A stretch of DNA of 64,000 nt from Polynucleobacter sp. MWH-UH19D (GCF_040409795.1 NZ_CP099571.1:1488001-1552000), one strand, 5' to 3'. Shown: positions 36,507-44,786, counted from the stretch's first letter. Notes: a model not told the origin generated them from the letters alone. Made by a program: numbers and translations.

Positions 36507-36669
36507 CCAATCTGCCTTCATTGGTCTTTTTATCGTCACCGTACTACTCACCATCCTAATATCAAATTGGGATGGTGTTGATTTAGTCACCAATCAAATC
36601 ACATGGGTTTTTAACGAATTACCCGAAGTCAAATCTATCGAACTATTGGACTTACTAAAAAAGACTTAA
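36496..36669 (+). CDS. Hypothetical 57-residue single-helix membrane protein
   Basis: A 57-codon frame whose ATG lies inside the preceding small frame. It has one membrane helix (residues 8-22, FIGLFIVTVLLTILI), then a polar tail with NWDGVDLVTNQITWV. Its stop overlaps the convergent bicarbonate-transporter-like gene by 4 bases. The ribosome-binding site is weak. The protein-like composition supports it, but no homologue is recognised. Confidence 0.4.
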   Translation: MENNQSAFIGLFIVTVLLTILISNWDGVDLVTNQITWVFNELPEVKSIELLDLLKKT

Positions 36670-37634
36670 GCTGATGACGCAAAGACCAACTTAGCCACAT
36701 AGATATATAGTGGTATCCCCAAAATGATATTGAATGGAAAGGTGATACCTAGCGACATGCCCATATAAAGTGCGGGATTGACTTCAGGCAGGGCATGCCG
36801 CAAAACGGCTGGCACCGCAATATATGAGGCACTTGCTGCAAGCACCATCAGTAGGACCGTGTTGCCCAGTGGCAGAGCCAATAGTTTACATAAACCCAAC
36901 GCTATTAATGCATGCAGCAAAGGGGCAAGAATTGCGTAGATCAAAGTGATGGGTGGCTTACCTTTTAACCCCTCAAAATTCTTAGCAGCCATTAGGCCCA
37001 TGTCTAGCAAAAAGAATGCAAGCATTCCCTTGAATAAATCAATCGAAAATGGCGCCATTAGCTTTTGTCCTGCGTCACCACTAATTAAGCCGACGACCAT
37101 CGATCCCAGCAGCAAAAGTTGCGCTCCATCCGTAAATGACTCATGAAGAATCTTGGATAAGCCAGGGTATTGCGTACTTTTTATAGTTTCAGTGCGTGCT
37201 TTATTGGCCAATAAGATCGCCAAAATAATTGCTGGGGACTCCATGAGTGCCATGGCTGCAGCCATATGTCCGCCATACTCAATACGGTATTGACTCAATA
37301 CTTGCGTAGCAGTGATAAACGTTACCGCACTCACTGAGCCGTAGGTAGCGGCAATCGCCGCAGCATCAAATGTGTTGAGCCTCGTTCTAAGAATCACGTA
37401 CCCCATCAAGGGAACAAGAATCGCTAAAAACACAGCAAGCCCAAGAGCCAAACCGATTTCGGTAGTAAAGCCCGATTTATGGAGAGCAAAGCCTCCTTTT
37501 AAACCTAAAGCCATTAATAAATAAAGAGACAAAAACCGCGCAATTGGTTGCGGTATCTCTAAATTAGATTTCACTAACCCAGCAAATACGCCAAATATAA
37601 AAAATAGAATTGCAGGATCAAGGAAATTAGTCAT
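36666..37634 (-). CDS. SbtA-like sodium-dependent bicarbonate transport family permease
   Basis: A 322-residue membrane protein with about ten helices of the SBT (SbtA, DUF897) family. The N terminus FLDPAILFFIFGVFAGLVKSNLEIPQPIARFLSLYLLMALGLKGG is typical, and the second half repeats the layout (LLLLGSMVVGLISGDAG, then MGLMAAKNFEGLKG). Cyanobacterial SbtA imports bicarbonate with Na+; the role of members in heterotrophs is not settled. No SbtB partner gene is nearby. Confidence 0.88.
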   Translation of the reverse strand: MTNFLDPAILFFIFGVFAGLVKSNLEIPQPIARFLSLYLLMALGLKGGFALHKSGFTTEIGLALGLAVFLAILVPLMGYVILRTRLNTFDAAAIAATYGSVSAVTFITATQVLSQYRIEYGGHMAAAMALMESPAIILAILLANKARTETIKSTQYPGLSKILHESFTDGAQLLLLGSMVVGLISGDAGQKLMAPFSIDLFKGMLAFFLLDMGLMAAKNFEGLKGKPPITLIYAILAPLLHALIALGLCKLLALPLGNTVLLMVLAASASYIAVPAVLRHALPEVNPALYMGMSLGITFPFNIILGIPLYIYVAKLVFASSA

Positions 37635-37717
37635 TTGCCTATATTAGAGAATAATTGGCGAATTTGCATTAGCCATGCAAAGAGTGAGTCTAATAATCAA
37701 AAAGTGCTCAACAAAAA

Positions 37718-37738
37718 AATCCCCAAGATCGGGGATTT
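37718..37738. terminator. Terminator after ppk2
   Basis: The hairpin AAATCCCC-AAGAT-CGGGGATTT has an A-run on the left, which reads as a U-tract for the leftward ppk2 transcript. Confidence 0.85.
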
Positions 37739-37755
37739 CTAAGTGACGTTAAAGA

Positions 37756-38661
37756 TCAGAAAACCTCAGGCACATACATCTCTGGAGGCACTGGCCCCCT
37801 GAGATAATCAGGATTATGAACGCGCGCAGGGAGCGTGATTTCTGGATGCGGAATTTCTTGATAAGGAATTTGCGATAGCAGATGACTGATGCAATTCAAG
37901 CGCGCCTTCTTCTTATCATTTGCTGCCACCACCCACCATGGCGCCTCTGGTATATGAGTGCGCTCTAGCATTGTCTCTTTTGCCTTGGTATATGCCTCCC
38001 AAAGTCGACGGGCTTCTAGATCCATCGGGCTAAGCTTCCACTGCTTCAGCGGATCATGAATGCGCATCATGAATCGGTTGTACTGCTCATCATCTGAGAT
38101 TGAAAACCAATATTTAATTAATATGATGCCCGAACGAATCATCATTCGTTCAAGATCAGGAACCGTACGCAGAAACTCTTCATATTCATCATCAGTGCAA
38201 AAGCCCATCACTTTTTCGACACCAGCGCGGTTGTACCAACTTCGGTCAAATAGAGCAATCTCACCACCGGCGGGTAGCTGAGAAATGTATCTCTGAAAAT
38301 ACCACTGCGTTCTCTCACGCTCGTTAGGCGCAGGTAATGCGACAACTTTACATACTCGTGGATTTAATCTCTGAGTAATCCGCTTAATTGCCCCACCCTT
38401 ACCAGCAGAGTCTCGACCTTCAAAAAGAACGGCTACCTTTACTTTATTTTCAACCACCCAATCTTGAAGTTTTACAAGCTCTCCCTGCAATCTGAAGAGC
38501 TCTTTAAAGTAAATATTACGTGGAACTTGGGATTTGGAGTCTCCATCAGGCGATAAGCGGTCATCATCGAGCTCCATTTCGAGCTCTTCATCCATGCTAT
38601 CAAGTATCTCTACTTGAGCGCGCTGGTACCACTCTGCCATTTCTTTGTGTCTGGATGTCAT
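37756..38661 (-). CDS. ppk2: Polyphosphate kinase 2 (PPK2)
   Basis: A 301-residue PPK2 with Walker A FEGRDSAGKGGA (near residue 80), the lid-module Arg residues and Walker B FDRSWYNRAGVEKVMGF. The enzyme transfers phosphate between polyphosphate and nucleoside diphosphates in the cytoplasm. It follows plsC leftward across a 61-base gap that contains a Pho-box-like repeat pointed at it, so it can be transcribed with plsC or on its own. The acidic N-terminal stretch of about 40 residues is typical of class I. Confidence 0.93.
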   Translation of the reverse strand: MTSRHKEMAEWYQRAQVEILDSMDEELEMELDDDRLSPDGDSKSQVPRNIYFKELFRLQGELVKLQDWVVENKVKVAVLFEGRDSAGKGGAIKRITQRLNPRVCKVVALPAPNERERTQWYFQRYISQLPAGGEIALFDRSWYNRAGVEKVMGFCTDDEYEEFLRTVPDLERMMIRSGIILIKYWFSISDDEQYNRFMMRIHDPLKQWKLSPMDLEARRLWEAYTKAKETMLERTHIPEAPWWVVAANDKKKARLNCISHLLSQIPYQEIPHPEITLPARVHNPDYLRGPVPPEMYVPEVF

Positions 38662-38690
38662 ACGGAGTCCAAATTAGAGGACTTAGTTTC

Positions 38691-38716
38691 GTCATAAGTT
38701 ATGACGCTTTTATGAC
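38691..38716 (-). promoter_or_regulatory. Pho-box-like repeat upstream of ppk2
   Basis: On the minus strand GTCAT-AAAAGC-GTCAT repeats with an 11-base period (38701-38716). It is followed by a palindrome, GTCATAA-G-TTATGAC, on the plus strand at 38691-38705. A -10-like TCTAAT lies about 20 bases further. The pattern matches PhoB boxes, which replace the -35. Confidence 0.6.
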
Positions 38717-38722
38717 AAAAGA

Positions 38723-39520
38723 CTAACTTTTATCGACTAGGTATCGACTTATTTGCTCATGACTATGTAATGCCAACCATTTACGATCCGATGGCATTTC
38801 AGGAGCAGAACCAGGAGGCGGAAAGAAAGTGAGTTCAACAATCAAATTCCGGTTTTTCAGAATTTGAGCCATTGACTCTAATAGGCCCATATCCCCGATA
38901 AAGGCAGGAACATTTGATCTTTTGCCCGTGGTCTTGGATAAATAACGGATTGCCAGGCTATAAACAGGCACATTAGCAACTACAGCCGATTCAAATAAAT
39001 TAGGCTTAAAGGGGCGTACAGATTCCCCATCGGTTGAGGTGCCCTCAGGAAAAATACACACAGATTCACCCTTCATGGTGTTAGCTAACTCCCCAACAAC
39101 AAGATGAGCATGCCTACTACTATCCCGCTTTATGAAAACGGTTCCTAGTTGCTTGGCCATCCATCCAAATACTGGCCACCCCTCTACTTCAGACTTTGCA
39201 ACAAAACGAATCGGCGCCAAAGCATTAATGGCATGGATATCCATCCAAGAAATATGATTCGAGCAAAGCAAAAATGAGGTACCGGGCAAGATCTGAGGAT
39301 TTGTAGCCAACAACTCGATGCCAAAGATATTGAGTAAGCGTTTTGACCATTTTTGAATATGGAGTTGCTTAGCCCGGGAATTTGCCCAAGGAAAAATAAC
39401 AAAGAGAGTGAATACGCCTGACAAAACATGAGCCCAAATAGCCACCCATAAACAAAACCGCTTAGCAAAGGGTGTGTTCTGTTGTATTGCTTGCTCTATT
39501 ACTGCTTGTTTTGAAGTCAT
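38723..39520 (-). CDS. PlsC-like 1-acylglycerol-3-phosphate acyltransferase
   Basis: A 265-residue membrane acyltransferase with the family motif HISWMD (His89, Asp93) and FPEGTSTDGE, and N-terminal membrane helices at about residues 22-48. PlsC-type enzymes add a second acyl chain to lysophosphatidate; relatives named OlsA acylate lyso-ornithine lipid. It is divergent from plcP across a 101-base region with a strong Pho box, and an OlsB-like gene ends the opposite operon. This makes an OlsA role conceivable, but motif evidence cannot separate the two. Confidence 0.88.
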   Translation of the reverse strand: MTSKQAVIEQAIQQNTPFAKRFCLWVAIWAHVLSGVFTLFVIFPWANSRAKQLHIQKWSKRLLNIFGIELLATNPQILPGTSFLLCSNHISWMDIHAINALAPIRFVAKSEVEGWPVFGWMAKQLGTVFIKRDSSRHAHLVVGELANTMKGESVCIFPEGTSTDGESVRPFKPNLFESAVVANVPVYSLAIRYLSKTTGKRSNVPAFIGDMGLLESMAQILKNRNLIVELTFFPPPGSAPEMPSDRKWLALHSHEQISRYLVDKS

Positions 39521-39559
39521 ATGGGAAGAATATATCCCAAATCGAGAAAAAGACTATGC

Positions 39560-39597
39560 GTCATTAAACTGACTTGAAAGTGTCATGAAGCTTACAT
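39560..39597 (+). promoter_or_regulatory. Four-unit Pho-box-like array upstream of plcP
   Basis: Units GTCAT (39560), GACTT (39571), GTCAT (39582) and TACAT (39593) recur exactly every 11 bases, the PhoB box period, with two exact and two degenerate units. It points towards the phosphoesterase gene that starts at 39622. The gap to that ATG is only 24 bases, so the leader would be very short. Confidence 0.65.
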
Positions 39598-39621
39598 ACT
39601 CGATAGGCTTAATACGAATTC

Positions 39622-40431
39622 ATGATGCATTACAGAGCCATCTGGATTTCAGACGTACATCTAGGCACATCAGGATGTCAGGCTAACTACCTCCTAGACT
39701 TTCTAAAACACAATGAGGCCAATAAGTTTTACTTAGTTGGCGACATTATTGACGGTTGGCGCCTTAAAAAATCTTTCTACTGGCCGCAAGCTCACAATGA
39801 TGTGGTGCAAAAGCTTTTACGTAAAGCGCGCAAAGGAACTGAAGTTATTTATGTTCCTGGTAATCACGATGAAAGCGCTAGACAATTTTTTGGCCTGTCT
39901 TTTGGGGATGTCAAGGTAGTCGAAGAAGTTATCCACACGACCTTGGATGGAAAAAAGTTATGGGTTACCCATGGCGATCTGTTTGATGGGGTAATGCAGT
40001 ACGCAAAATGGTTAGCTTATGTAGGAGATACGCTTTACTCCTTCATCCTTTACGTAAATCGCTATTTCAATATGCTGCGGGTAAAAATGGGCCTGCAATA
40101 TTGGTCACTCTCTCAGTATCTGAAGCATCAAGTGAAAAATGCTGTTAGTTACATCGCAGACTTTGAACACATCATGGCCAGAGAAGCCCGTTTGCGTGGT
40201 TGCGACGGGGTGGTTTGCGGACATATTCATAAAGCCGAAATTCGAGAAATCGATGGGCTGCTCTATTGCAACGATGGCGATTGGGTCGAGAGCCTAACCG
40301 CTTTAGTTGAAACCCACACAGGTGAACTAAAAATTATTCATTGGCCCCATATCAAAGGTGAGCCAGTTGAAGCTACTGAAATTTCCTTCCAACCAGCAGT
40401 TGAGTCATTACTAAAAGAGGCTGTGTCATGA
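39622..40431 (+). CDS. plcP: PlcP-like phospholipase C (LpxH-family metallophosphoesterase)
   Basis: A 269-residue calcineurin-type phosphoesterase with the metal motifs SDVHLG (Asp11, His13), GDIIDGW (Asp41, Asp44), GNHDE (Asn81, His82), THGDLFDG (His117) and CGHIHKAE. The family is often labelled UDP-2,3-diacylglucosamine diphosphatase, but this subtype next to a glycosyltransferase is PlcP. PlcP cuts phospholipid headgroups to diacylglycerol when phosphate is scarce in rhizobia and marine bacteria. The last 4 bases overlap the glycosyltransferase, and a Pho box lies upstream. Function is by context and family. Confidence 0.82.
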   Translation: MMHYRAIWISDVHLGTSGCQANYLLDFLKHNEANKFYLVGDIIDGWRLKKSFYWPQAHNDVVQKLLRKARKGTEVIYVPGNHDESARQFFGLSFGDVKVVEEVIHTTLDGKKLWVTHGDLFDGVMQYAKWLAYVGDTLYSFILYVNRYFNMLRVKMGLQYWSLSQYLKHQVKNAVSYIADFEHIMAREARLRGCDGVVCGHIHKAEIREIDGLLYCNDGDWVESLTALVETHTGELKIIHWPHIKGEPVEATEISFQPAVESLLKEAVS

Positions 40432-41456
40432 AAATTATGATCATCACGGATGCATGGGATCCACAAGTTAATGGCGTAGTGCGCACCCTTAAACAAACTA
40501 GCGCCGAACTAACCGCTATGGGTCATGAAGTACAAATGATTACACCAACGGGGTTTAAATCCATTCCGTGTCCAACTTATCCCGATATCGCACTCTCATT
40601 GTTTCCGGGCAAAGAAGTGGCGCGCCGCATTAAAGAATTTGCGCCAGATGCAATGCATATTGCTACAGAAGGGCCATTAGGCCTATCTGCGCGCTCATAT
40701 GCCGTTAAAAATAACTTGCCATTCTCAACCGCCTATCACACACGCTTTCCAGAGTATGTAAAAGCTCGCACCGGAATACCACTTGCAATCACTTATGCAT
40801 TTATTCGCTGGTTTCATGGTCCATCCATGGCAGTAATGGCGCCGACTATTGTTGTAAAGAACGATCTTGAAAAATATGGCTTAAGCAATGTTGTATTGTG
40901 GTCTCGCGGCGTTGATTTAGATATTTTCAAGATGCAAGAATCAAAAGCGCTAAATACCGCTCATCCAATCTTTCTATATGTTGGCAGAGTAGCGATTGAA
41001 AAAAATATTAATGCTTTTTTAGAAATTGATTTACCAGGCTCAAAGTGGGTGGTAGGAGACGGTCCAGCTATGGCTGGCATAAAAGAAAAATACCCAGATA
41101 TCAACTATCTAGGCGTATTACAGCAGCACGAACTAGCAAAAGTCTATGCAGCGGCAGATGTATTCGTTTTTCCCAGCAAGACAGATACTTTTGGCCTTGT
41201 TCTTCTTGAAGCTATGGCATGTGGCACCCCTGTGGCAGCCTATCCAGTAACTGGCCCTATTGATGTTCTTGGCAATTCCAAGGCAGGTGCAATGCATGAA
41301 GACTTGCGTGAGGCATGTATAGAGGCGTTAAAGATTCCACGAGAGATGGCGCGGGCTCACGCAGAAAAATTCTCATGGCGAGCAGCCACAGAGGAATTTG
41401 CAAGGCACCTTAAGCCGGTACCAACTCCAGAAGTTCATGTAACTGCTATCGCCTAA
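40428..41456 (+). CDS. Agt-like glycosyltransferase family 4 enzyme
   Basis: A 342-residue GT-B glycosyltransferase of family 4. It opens MKIMIITDAWDPQVNGVVRT, with a VGRVAIEKNI nucleotide-sugar segment and the E-x7-E motif DTFGLVLLEAMACGTP near the C terminus. In PlcP operons of other bacteria this partner, Agt, adds a sugar or glucuronate to the diacylglycerol made by PlcP, giving phosphate-free membrane glycolipids. Its start overlaps the plcP stop (ATGA), so the pair is translationally coupled. The sugar donor is not evident. Confidence 0.85.
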   Translation: MKIMIITDAWDPQVNGVVRTLKQTSAELTAMGHEVQMITPTGFKSIPCPTYPDIALSLFPGKEVARRIKEFAPDAMHIATEGPLGLSARSYAVKNNLPFSTAYHTRFPEYVKARTGIPLAITYAFIRWFHGPSMAVMAPTIVVKNDLEKYGLSNVVLWSRGVDLDIFKMQESKALNTAHPIFLYVGRVAIEKNINAFLEIDLPGSKWVVGDGPAMAGIKEKYPDINYLGVLQQHELAKVYAAADVFVFPSKTDTFGLVLLEAMACGTPVAAYPVTGPIDVLGNSKAGAMHEDLREACIEALKIPREMARAHAEKFSWRAATEEFARHLKPVPTPEVHVTAIA

Positions 41457-41469
41457 GAAGGAACTCTTT

Positions 41470-41874
41470 TTGACCGCGCCCTATCACATTAATCAAAATC
41501 CCCATAAAGGTAATCGTGGGCTAACTAGAGCATGGCATGCCGCCAAAAATTCTTGGCATGGATTGGTATATGCATTTCAAGAAGAAAGTGCCTTTAGACA
41601 AGAACTTACTTTACTTATTGTTCTTACTCCGATTGCCCTTCTGTTATCTGTGAGTTATTTAGAAAAAGCATTGCTGATTGGCTCACTGTTAATGGTATTA
41701 GCGATTGAATTATTAAATTCCAGCGTAGAAGCGGCGATTGATCGCATCTCCTTTGAGCATCATGACTTATCAAAACGCGCTAAGGATTTTGGTTCAGCAG
41801 CAGTGATGTTGGCGCTCATTATTGCAATCATGATGTGGGCCTCTATTTGCATACCAGTTGTCTTAAAACCGTAA
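41470..41874 (+). CDS. dgkA: Diacylglycerol kinase
   Basis: A 134-residue DgkA with three membrane helices and the family core EAAIDRISFEHHDLSKRAKDFGSAAVM, which holds the catalytic Glu and metal ligands. The start is TTG (41470-41472), with AAGGAAC at a suitable distance. It converts diacylglycerol to phosphatidate in the inner membrane. Here it follows agt by 13 bases, so it competes with Agt for the PlcP product or recycles it, an unusual addition to a lipid-remodelling operon. Confidence 0.9.
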   Translation: MTAPYHINQNPHKGNRGLTRAWHAAKNSWHGLVYAFQEESAFRQELTLLIVLTPIALLLSVSYLEKALLIGSLLMVLAIELLNSSVEAAIDRISFEHHDLSKRAKDFGSAAVMLALIIAIMMWASICIPVVLKP

Positions 41875-41917
41875 TAAATGATCTCTACGATCTTACAAAT
41901 CACTTAATAGGCTAATC

Positions 41918-42847
41918 ATGTCCGACATCCCAAATCCAATAGGTGCATTTGAAATATTTTCTCCAAAAAAGAAGAAAGTCATTTCAGCCAAACCCAAACT
42001 CAATCCATTTAAGAAACTATCGAAGAAGTTAGCAAAAAAACTCTTCGGAAAAAAGTTTGCCACTAAGGCGCGTGCTGAATTAACTGCAACTCCAGAAGCC
42101 ATTCCGGTTACTCAACCTACAAAAGCAAAAAAACCTACATTTCAAATCGAGTGGGCCAGCAGTGCAGGAGAAGTCAAAGAGGCCCAACGCTTGCGTTATA
42201 AAGTTTTTGCTGAAGAAATGGGTGCTAATCTTCCTAAAAACGCAGAAGGTTTAGATATCGACGAGTTTGATAGCTATTGCGATCATTTACTGATTCGCGA
42301 TCAAGACTCATTGAAAGTAGTGGGCACTTACCGAGTACTCCCTCCAAATAAGGCGCAACAAATCGGGCGTCTGTACTCCGATTCTGAGTTTGACTTATCG
42401 CGCCTTGATCATCTCCGCCCTAAACTAGTTGAACTTGGCAGATCATGTGTGCATCAAGACTATCGTTCTGGCGCAGTCATTATGGCTTTATGGAGCGGCC
42501 TAGCTCAATATATGCTCAAGAATGGCTATGAAATCATGCTCGGATGCGCCAGCATTCCGATGGCAGATGGTGGCCACTTTGCAGCCAGCCTCTACAACTC
42601 ATTGGGCAGCAACCAATTAGCGCCAACCGAATTCCACGCATTCCCTCGCTTACCTCTGCCACTAGAAAAATTAAATGGTGGTCTAGATGTAGAGGCTCCT
42701 CCACTCATTAAAGGGTATCTAAAGCTAGGCGCTAAGATTTGCAGCGCGCCAGCCTGGGATCCTGATTTCAATACCGCTGACTTGCTGACAATGTTACGTC
42801 TTTCGGACATCAATCCGCGCTATGCAAAGCACTTCTTGGGCATGTAA
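41918..42847 (+). CDS. OlsB-like GNAT acyltransferase (hemolysin/ornithine lipid type)
   Basis: A 309-residue protein with a basic N-terminal region of about 65 residues (KKKKVISAKPKLNPFKKLSKK), then an acetyltransferase-5 domain (RLRYKVFAEEMG, VGTYRVLPP, VELGRSCVHQDYR). The domain is that of ornithine-acyl-ACP N-acyltransferase OlsB and of hemolysin-type acyltransferases. OlsB makes lyso-ornithine lipid, a phosphate-free lipid. It follows dgkA by 43 bases and ends the plcP operon at a terminator. OlsB is supported by family and context, but the substrate is unproven. Confidence 0.8.
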   Translation: MSDIPNPIGAFEIFSPKKKKVISAKPKLNPFKKLSKKLAKKLFGKKFATKARAELTATPEAIPVTQPTKAKKPTFQIEWASSAGEVKEAQRLRYKVFAEEMGANLPKNAEGLDIDEFDSYCDHLLIRDQDSLKVVGTYRVLPPNKAQQIGRLYSDSEFDLSRLDHLRPKLVELGRSCVHQDYRSGAVIMALWSGLAQYMLKNGYEIMLGCASIPMADGGHFAASLYNSLGSNQLAPTEFHAFPRLPLPLEKLNGGLDVEAPPLIKGYLKLGAKICSAPAWDPDFNTADLLTMLRLSDINPRYAKHFLGM

Positions 42848-42867
42848 CCTCTTGGTGATCCAATAAA

Positions 42868-42892
42868 AAATGCCGCTTCTTGAGCGGCATTT
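42868..42892. terminator. Bidirectional terminator between the OlsB-like gene and ppx
   Basis: The hairpin AAATGCCGCT-TCTTG-AGCGGCATTT has A-rich and T-rich flanks and separates the convergent olsB-like and ppx genes. Confidence 0.9.
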
Positions 42893-42904
42893 TTACATTC
42901 GGAA

Positions 42905-44479
42905 CTACTTCAGACTGACCTCATAAGGGCGACCAATTCGCTCCCATTCAGCAGCCTCTTTCATCAAACTAAATTCCGTTAAGGGGTGTTCAGTAACCCA
43001 ATCCTTGGAAAGACTCACTAAATACGAACCTTCGTGCTCAGACACTTTAATTTTTGGCAAATTAGCGTCATTACGTCCCCGACAAAGAACATGAGCCAAG
43101 CGCAAACAAAAGAGCATTCTCCAATCATTGAACCCATGATTATTGGCTAATTTCCCGAGCTTTCCTGTATGGCCAATTAATAGGGCAGCCAGCCTGGCTT
43201 GATCATTCTTTGAAAAGCCGGGCATATCCGCATTGCCAGCGATATAGGCAGAATGTTTATGGTATCCGTTATGCGAAATCGAAAGACCAATCTCGTGTAA
43301 GTTGGCAGCCCATTGCAGCAATGCAACATTATCTGCCCTGCTTTCAACCTCTGGCTTTGGTAACTGCTTCAAAAATTCAGCTGCTAATTTTCCAACTCGG
43401 TCAGCTTGGTCGCGATCAACTGCATAACGTTGCATAAATTGCTCAACAGTAACGTAGCGCATATCATGATGCTGAGAGCGGCCCAGTAAATCATATAAAA
43501 CACCGCTACGTAAGGCGGCATCTGTTACTTCCATCTCTTCAATACCAAGCTCATCAAAGACTGCCAGCATGATCGCTAAACCACCAGGCCAAACCGCCCT
43601 TCTGTCGTCCTTCAGGCCATTAAGTTCTACCTGACTTACATGGTCATACTTGAGTAAGTGTTTTTTCAGGGCCTTTAAACCCTCTCGTGTAATCAAGCCG
43701 CTACCCGCATTAACCCGACCCATGGTTAAGGTATCACCATGGCCATTTAAATCATTAGCCGCAATCAGCTCCGCAAGGGCTCTAGCCGTTCCTGAAGAAC
43801 CAATAGCTTGTTTCCAACCAGTACTCAGATAAGCACCAGCAATCACCTGAATTTCTCGTCTTGCAGCTAATTCAGCTTCTTTGAATTCGTGCGCATCGAT
43901 GCTACCCTTTGGAAAGAATCGCATGCTATGAGAGACGCAACCAATATATAAGCTCTCTAACAATTTAGGCTCATATCCCTTACCTATGATGAACTCCGTT
44001 GAGCCACCACCAATATCAACCACCAGGCGATTTCCCTGCACCGCTTGAACCTCATGCGCTGCGCCAATATAAATCAAACGCGCTTCTTCAACCCCAGCAA
44101 TTACTTCGATAGGAAATCCCAACGCTTCCTGAGCATCCTCAACAAATTGCTGGGCATTCTTTGCAACACGTAATGTATTGGTGGCTACGGCGCGAACATT
44201 TGCAGGATTAAAGCCTCTAATACGTTCACCAAATCGACGAATCGCCGCTAAACCTCTTTGATAGGCATCATTACCAAGTAACTTATTGTCAGTGAGGCCA
44301 GCAGCTAAACGAACTGACTCGCGCAATGTATCAATGGGGCGCAATTGGGTACCAGAAGAAGTATTCACCGCTTGCGCGACAAGCATGCGAAAGCTATTGG
44401 AACCCAAATCTACTGCGGCAACTAAATCCTCAGAATTAGATACTTGATCAACGGGATTGCTGGCCAAAATTTTCCCCAA
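42905..44479 (-). CDS. ppx: Exopolyphosphatase Ppx/GppA
   Basis: A 524-residue member of the Ppx/GppA family. The ASKHA ATPase motif AVDLGSNSFRMLVA is near residue 22, with a phosphate-binding VVDIGGGSTEFI. A C-terminal HD-type region holds LHEIGLSISHNGYHKHSAYI. It removes phosphate from polyphosphate ends or hydrolyses pppGpp. The listed start is TTG; another TTG four codons downstream would serve. A three-unit Pho-box-like repeat lies just upstream. It and ppk2 flank the lipid locus. Confidence 0.92.
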   Translation of the reverse strand: MGKILASNPVDQVSNSEDLVAAVDLGSNSFRMLVAQAVNTSSGTQLRPIDTLRESVRLAAGLTDNKLLGNDAYQRGLAAIRRFGERIRGFNPANVRAVATNTLRVAKNAQQFVEDAQEALGFPIEVIAGVEEARLIYIGAAHEVQAVQGNRLVVDIGGGSTEFIIGKGYEPKLLESLYIGCVSHSMRFFPKGSIDAHEFKEAELAARREIQVIAGAYLSTGWKQAIGSSGTARALAELIAANDLNGHGDTLTMGRVNAGSGLITREGLKALKKHLLKYDHVSQVELNGLKDDRRAVWPGGLAIMLAVFDELGIEEMEVTDAALRSGVLYDLLGRSQHHDMRYVTVEQFMQRYAVDRDQADRVGKLAAEFLKQLPKPEVESRADNVALLQWAANLHEIGLSISHNGYHKHSAYIAGNADMPGFSKNDQARLAALLIGHTGKLGKLANNHGFNDWRMLFCLRLAHVLCRGRNDANLPKIKVSEHEGSYLVSLSKDWVTEHPLTEFSLMKEAAEWERIGRPYEVSLK

Positions 44480-44499
44480 AAAGTCATGCAGTAGTAAAT

Positions 44500-44526
44500 A
44501 TGACTATTTTATGTAAAAACCATGAC
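44500..44526 (-). promoter_or_regulatory. Pho-box-like array upstream of ppx
   Basis: Reading leftward, GTCAT (44522-44526), TACAT (44511-44515) and GTCAT (44500-44504) recur every 11 bases. It faces ppx. The array ends only 21 bases from the annotated start, so either the start is later or the transcript begins very near it. Confidence 0.55.
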
Positions 44527-44573
44527 ACATTGATGAAATCTACTGCCGTACTCAGCCGCCAGGCGATGCCTCT

Positions 44574-44786
44574 CTAGGCAGCCAGATTTTGCTCTGGACT
44601 TAAGCAATCACGATCGCCAAAGCTACACAAAACACAGCAGTCACCAGATTTGGGCTTCAATATAGCGCTACAAGATTTACAGCGATAGAAATGAACGCCA
44701 ATACCGCTCTCTAGGCAAATAGTTTCTGAGGCATGGCATTGCGGGCAAGTAATAGTTGATTCTAGGTAATTTTGAATGGTATTCAC
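44574..44786 (-). CDS. Small cysteine-rich GDCC-motif protein
   Basis: A 70-residue protein with an N-terminal zinc-ribbon (CPQCHA and CKSCSA) and a C-terminal GDCCVLCSFGDRDC stretch. The nine cysteines are in pairs, so metal binding is likely. Proteins with the GDCCxxCS motif are frequent small neighbours of MgtC-type genes, but their function is unknown. It follows mgtC by 53 bases on the same strand. Confidence 0.75.
   Translation of the reverse strand: MNTIQNYLESTITCPQCHASETICLESGIGVHFYRCKSCSAILKPKSGDCCVLCSFGDRDCLSPEQNLAA

Noticed and set aside
39622..40431. Calling the phosphoesterase LpxH of lipid A synthesis
   Set aside because: The residues fit both, but coupling to a glycosyltransferase and a Pho-box-like array favours PlcP.
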